A stretch of DNA of 64,000 bases from JAFGJQ01 sp052034525 (GTDB lineage: Bacteria; Planctomycetota; Phycisphaerae; UBA1845), in NCBI GenBank assembly GCA_052034525.1, contig JBPOIK010000008.1, positions 46,788 to 110,787 on the forward strand, written 5' to 3'. Position 1 is the first letter of the stretch, and each line of letters begins with the position of its first letter. Position numbers and translations under genes: made by a program. The notes under the pieces are model-generated. The model had not been told where the DNA came from. It saw only the letters and a program-made list of their open reading frames with translations, and searched no databases. This document shows positions 61,936 through 64,000 of the stretch, one piece after another.

Positions 61936-61964
61936 TTGACCCTGTTTGGCGACGAACCTACCAT
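61936..61964 (+). promoter_or_regulatory. Putative promoter for leaderless trpE mRNA
   Basis: TTGACC (61936-61941) and TACCAT (61959-61964) are separated by 17 nt. The expected start site is about 61971, adjacent to the trpE ATG at 61972. trpE has no Shine-Dalgarno, so a leaderless message is plausible. Confidence 0.5.
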
Positions 61965-61971
61965 CGCCGCC

Positions 61972-63483
<1,512 letters not shown>

Positions 63484-63567
63484 GCGATTCCGCCGCGTTT
63501 TCGTCAGCAATGACACGGGGGAGGGTCGTGCCGGCGGCGGAGGTTCCGTCCGGCGAAGGAGAACACG

Positions 63568-64000
63568 ATGAACGACGACGCAAGCCGGTTGTATGTGGTG
63601 CCCCAGGGTGTCACAACCCGCTGGTCCAGCCCGGAGAACTGGAAAGGCGAAAAAGGGAGAGCCGCCCGGGCCAACGGCGGCCGGAAGGGCTCCCCCTGCT
63701 TTCCGCTGGGCGCGGGGGAGCAGCGCGTGCTGGCCGAAGTGATCGGCAGCAGCGGCACTATCCGCCGCATCTGGGCGACCGTCGGCAAGCGGATTCCGAA
63801 GGTGTTGCGCGGGCTGCGGCTCGATTTCTACTGGGATGGCGAGTCGAGACCGGCCGTCAGTGCGCCGCTGGGCGATTTTTTCGGGATGGGCCTGGGCCGG
63901 TTGGCGCCGTTTCAATCCGCGTTGTTCGGTAACCCGGAAGGTCGGAGCTTCAACTGCTGTATTCCGATGCCGTTCCGGACGGGCATGAAGGTCGTGGTGA
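63568..64000 (+). CDS. GH172 (DUF2961) family glycoside hydrolase, 3' truncated by window edge
   Basis: The first 144 codons of a DUF2961 protein, now classed as GH172, a family that includes difructose-dianhydride and arabinofuranose-active enzymes. The visible part starts TRWSSPENWKGEKGRAARAN and continues GRKGSPCFPLGAGEQRVLAE, IRRIWATVGK, LRLDFYWDGE, LGDFFGMGLGRLAPFQSAL and GRSFNCCIPMPFR, close to the family N-terminal core. No signal peptide is present in the visible start. AAGGAG is 6 nt before the ATG. The frame is still open at the last base. It follows trpE by 84 nt. Confidence 0.88.
   Translation, partial: MNDDASRLYVVPQGVTTRWSSPENWKGEKGRAARANGGRKGSPCFPLGAGEQRVLAEVIGSSGTIRRIWATVGKRIPKVLRGLRLDFYWDGESRPAVSAPLGDFFGMGLGRLAPFQSALFGNPEGRSFNCCIPMPFRTGMKVVV

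Overview
The window is GC-rich DNA from a bacterium that looks like a member of the Planctomycetota, probably class Phycisphaerae. The grounds are lineage habits rather than a marker gene. They include a dockerin-like calcium-repeat tail on a secreted protein, an AFTLVELLV-type prepilin leader, secreted proteins with TQP/TRPA-rich linkers after the signal peptide, a MoxR/DUF58/double-VWA operon with very large DUF4175-like proteins, a planctomycete-style integrase remnant, and a GH172 (DUF2961) gene at the right edge. No rRNA is present; there is one tRNA gene.

Layout, left to right. Positions 1-5.8 kb hold the 3' part of thiC, a minus-strand envelope operon (CsgG-like/TPR lipoprotein, triple LPP20-like protein, 53-residue lipoprotein, terminator) and ispG. 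Positions 5.8-12.2 kb are a sucrose locus: fructokinase, then a sucrose-phosphate synthase/phosphatase fusion and sucrose synthase, with a promoter carrying an inverted repeat in front of the latter pair. A self-contained 21-codon gene with its own terminator follows. Positions 12.7-18.7 kb hold a prepilin-like protein, a dockerin protein, an AmpG-like transporter with an unusual soluble insert, small membrane peptides and a DegT-family aminotransferase. Positions 18.7-31.9 kb are one eight-gene minus-strand operon: MoxR ATPase, DUF58, two VWA membrane proteins, a giant DUF4175-like protein, a coupled secreted protein, a prenyltransferase-fold protein and an NPCBM protein.

Positions 32-41 kb hold a large secreted protein, a LipM-like acyltransferase with gcvPB (both tied to glycine cleavage and lipoylation), groES-groEL with a strong terminator, and a CPA2 antiporter with CBS domains. 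Positions 41-50 kb hold DinB-like, Dus, a DUF1573 protein interrupted by one in-frame TGA, a small lipoprotein, a LuxR-type response regulator, an M23 lipoprotein, a P-loop/deoxyribosyltransferase-like fusion and hemC. At 50.5-51.3 kb, tRNA-Ala(TGC) is followed directly by a decayed tyrosine integrase, which marks an old insertion. Positions 51.4-64 kb hold a PEGA lipoprotein, a Gfo/Idh oxidoreductase, ComF, an SDR epimerase, secreted and membrane proteins including one with a BRCT-like tail, mcsA-mcsB (protein-arginine phosphorylation), a PTPS-family protein, trpE on an apparently leaderless promoter, and the start of a GH172 gene.

The points most worth a second look are the in-frame UGA followed by a SECIS-like hairpin in the DUF1573 gene, the eight-gene MoxR operon, the 21-codon gene, the operator-like promoter of the sucrose genes, the AmpG-like transporter with a Calx-beta-like insert, and the membrane-anchored BRCT-like protein. 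Coordinates of starts were chosen from Shine-Dalgarno spacing, overlaps and family alignments by eye; no database search was possible.
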